A stretch of DNA of 6,060 nt from Halovenus sp. Its GTDB lineage: Archaea > Halobacteriota > Halobacteria > Halobacteriales > Haloarculaceae. Of this stretch, positions 5,816-6,060 are shown in pieces. The stretch lies in the NCBI GenBank assembly GCA_028274925.1, contig JAQCNR010000282.1, positions 1-6,060 of the forward strand, written 5' to 3'. Positions within the stretch are counted from its first letter, which is position 1, and the number at the start of each line of letters is the position of its first letter. The translations under genes and the position numbers were made by a program. The notes under the pieces were generated by a model, which did not search any database, was not told the origin of the DNA, and worked only from the letters and a program-made list of their open reading frames with translations.

Positions 5816-5840
5816 AAACTGCGAGCGTAGCGAGCAGTTT
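5816..5840 (+). terminator. Inverted repeat just after tRNA-Leu
   Basis: AAACTGC 5816-5822 pairs with GCAGTTT 5834-5840, a 7-bp stem with an 11-base loop (GAGCGTAGCGA). It lies 8 bases after the tRNA and ends in TTT. It could end the tRNA transcript or guide its 3' processing. Palindromes with GAGCGNAGCGA cores are frequent in haloarchaeal intergenic DNA (general knowledge), so it may have no specific role. Confidence 0.4.
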
Positions 5841-5855
5841 GCCGTGAGGGAGCAG

Positions 5856-5869
5856 GACCGATTTGAACC
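5856..5869 (-). repeat. Inverted copy of the tRNA-Leu T-arm
   Basis: GACCGATTTGAACC reads on the minus strand as GGTTCAAATCGGTC. The tRNA T-arm at 5786-5800 is GGTTCAAATCCGGTC, so the copy differs by one missing C. It also forms the left arm of a long inverted repeat whose right arm is the direct tRNA-end copy at 5913-5928. Confidence 0.6.
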
Positions 5870-5906
5870 AGACGAGTCGCAGCGCGAACGAAGTGAGCGA
5901 CCGTCT
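5870..5906 (+). repeat. Internal hairpin between the two tRNA-derived arms
   Basis: AGACG 5870-5874 and GTCGC 5876-5880 pair with GCGAC 5897-5901 and CGTCT 5902-5906, ten base pairs with a single bulged A5875 and a 16-base loop. Nested inside the T-arm inverted repeat, it gives a potential hairpin of about 73 nt over 5856-5928. Confidence 0.5.
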
Positions 5907-5912
5907 CGGCGA

Positions 5913-5937
5913 GGTTCATAATCCGGTCCCGCGCACT
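5913..5937 (+). repeat. Direct copy of the tRNA-Leu 3' end
   Basis: GGTTCA-T-AATCCGGTCCCGCGCACT repeats tRNA bases 5786-5809 with one inserted T in the T-loop part; the last 18 bases (5920-5937) are identical to 5792-5809, two bases past the mature 3' end. A duplicated tRNA 3' end is the usual trace of site-specific integration at a tRNA gene. The two copies would be the attachment sites, 128 bases apart. No integrase gene is visible, so this is a remnant or a different kind of repeat. Confidence 0.6.
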
Positions 5938-5942
5938 ACCAC

Positions 5943-6006
5943 TTTTTACGTCGTCGGGTTTCCTCGCGAGCCTTCGGCTCGCTGCGGGAACCACTCCTCG
6001 TAAAAA
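5943..6006. terminator. Large nested inverted repeat with T5 on both strands
   Basis: Three nested stems are seen: TTTTTACG 5943-5950 with CGTAAAAA 5999-6006; GGTTTCC 5957-5963 with GGGAACC 5986-5992 (one G-T); GCGAGCC 5966-5972 with GGCTCGC 5976-5982 around TTC. RNA polymerase arriving from either side meets T5 at the edge of the structure, so it may act as a bidirectional terminator between the tRNA locus and whatever lies to the right. An A6 run at 6014-6019 gives a further T6 on the minus strand. Confidence 0.5.
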
Positions 6007-6060
6007 CTTGGGGAAAAAACCTCTCGACGCTCACTGCTCACGGTTCCCGATGGCCACCGT
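6007..6060. other. Right edge, no gene assigned
   Basis: The last 54 bases carry the A6 run (T6 on the minus strand) and GGTTCCCG at 6042-6049, the complement of CGGGAACC at 5985-5992. A minus frame entering from the edge reads TVAIGNREQ then TGA at 6033-6031, which could be the tail of a gene to the right, but nine residues cannot support a call. Confidence 0.25.

Noticed and set aside
5758..5994. 78-residue minus-strand frame over the tRNA and its tail
   Set aside because: It translates the tRNA in reverse (the GTGFEPAD string is the T-arm read backwards), a known false-gene pattern.
6031..6060. Partial minus-strand gene ending at 6031
   Set aside because: Only nine codons before TGA are in the window; no recognisable protein tail.

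Overview
The window looks like chromosomal DNA of a haloarchaeon, probably Haloarcula or a close relative. That assignment is inference from GC-rich, Asp/Glu-rich coding sequence, archaeal gene types (Y-family polymerase with a C-terminal PCNA motif, archaeal-type CoaD, a TFB-like cyclin-fold protein, a class II tRNA-Leu without encoded CCA) and TATA boxes about 25-30 bases ahead of start codons, the pattern of leaderless haloarchaeal transcripts.

Layout. (1) 1-1402, + strand: 3' four-fifths of menD (menaquinone synthesis), cut by the left edge. (2) 1399-2787, - strand: a group meeting menD tail to tail. In transcription order it is a possible 33-codon ORF, a small CxxC/CxxC zinc-ribbon protein joined to it by an ATGA overlap, and a J-domain protein with a long Ser/Thr/Gln linker and a hydrophobic C-terminus. 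(3) 2690-3026: the only long stretch without a firm gene. It holds a perfect 12-bp palindrome resembling a promoter, several hairpins and a GC-rich hairpin followed by T's; together these suggest an uncharacterised small RNA upstream of dinB. (4) 3027-5328, + strand: dinB (translesion DNA polymerase IV), a winged-helix regulator and coaD (coenzyme A synthesis). (5) 5329-5637, - strand: a single-cyclin-fold TFB-like protein, its stop codon abutting that of coaD. (6) 5638-6060: tRNA-Leu(UAG) and a tail rich in inverted repeats, including a second direct copy and an inverted copy of the tRNA T-arm/3' end.

The genes do not form one pathway. MenD and CoaD are cofactor-synthesis housekeeping enzymes, DinB is DNA-damage tolerance, and the HTH and TFB-like proteins are probable transcription factors. 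Packing is tight: both convergent pairs share or abut their stop codons. Three start codons need care: the J-domain protein (GTG at 2292), CoaD (ATG at 4834) and the TFB-like protein (GTG at 5637) all start inside longer open frames.

No CRISPR array, transposase, integrase, toxin-antitoxin pair or recognised defence system is visible. The parts most worth a second look are the candidate RNA at about 2835-2983, the tRNA-derived repeats at 5786-5937, and the small-ORF/zinc-ribbon/J-domain group.
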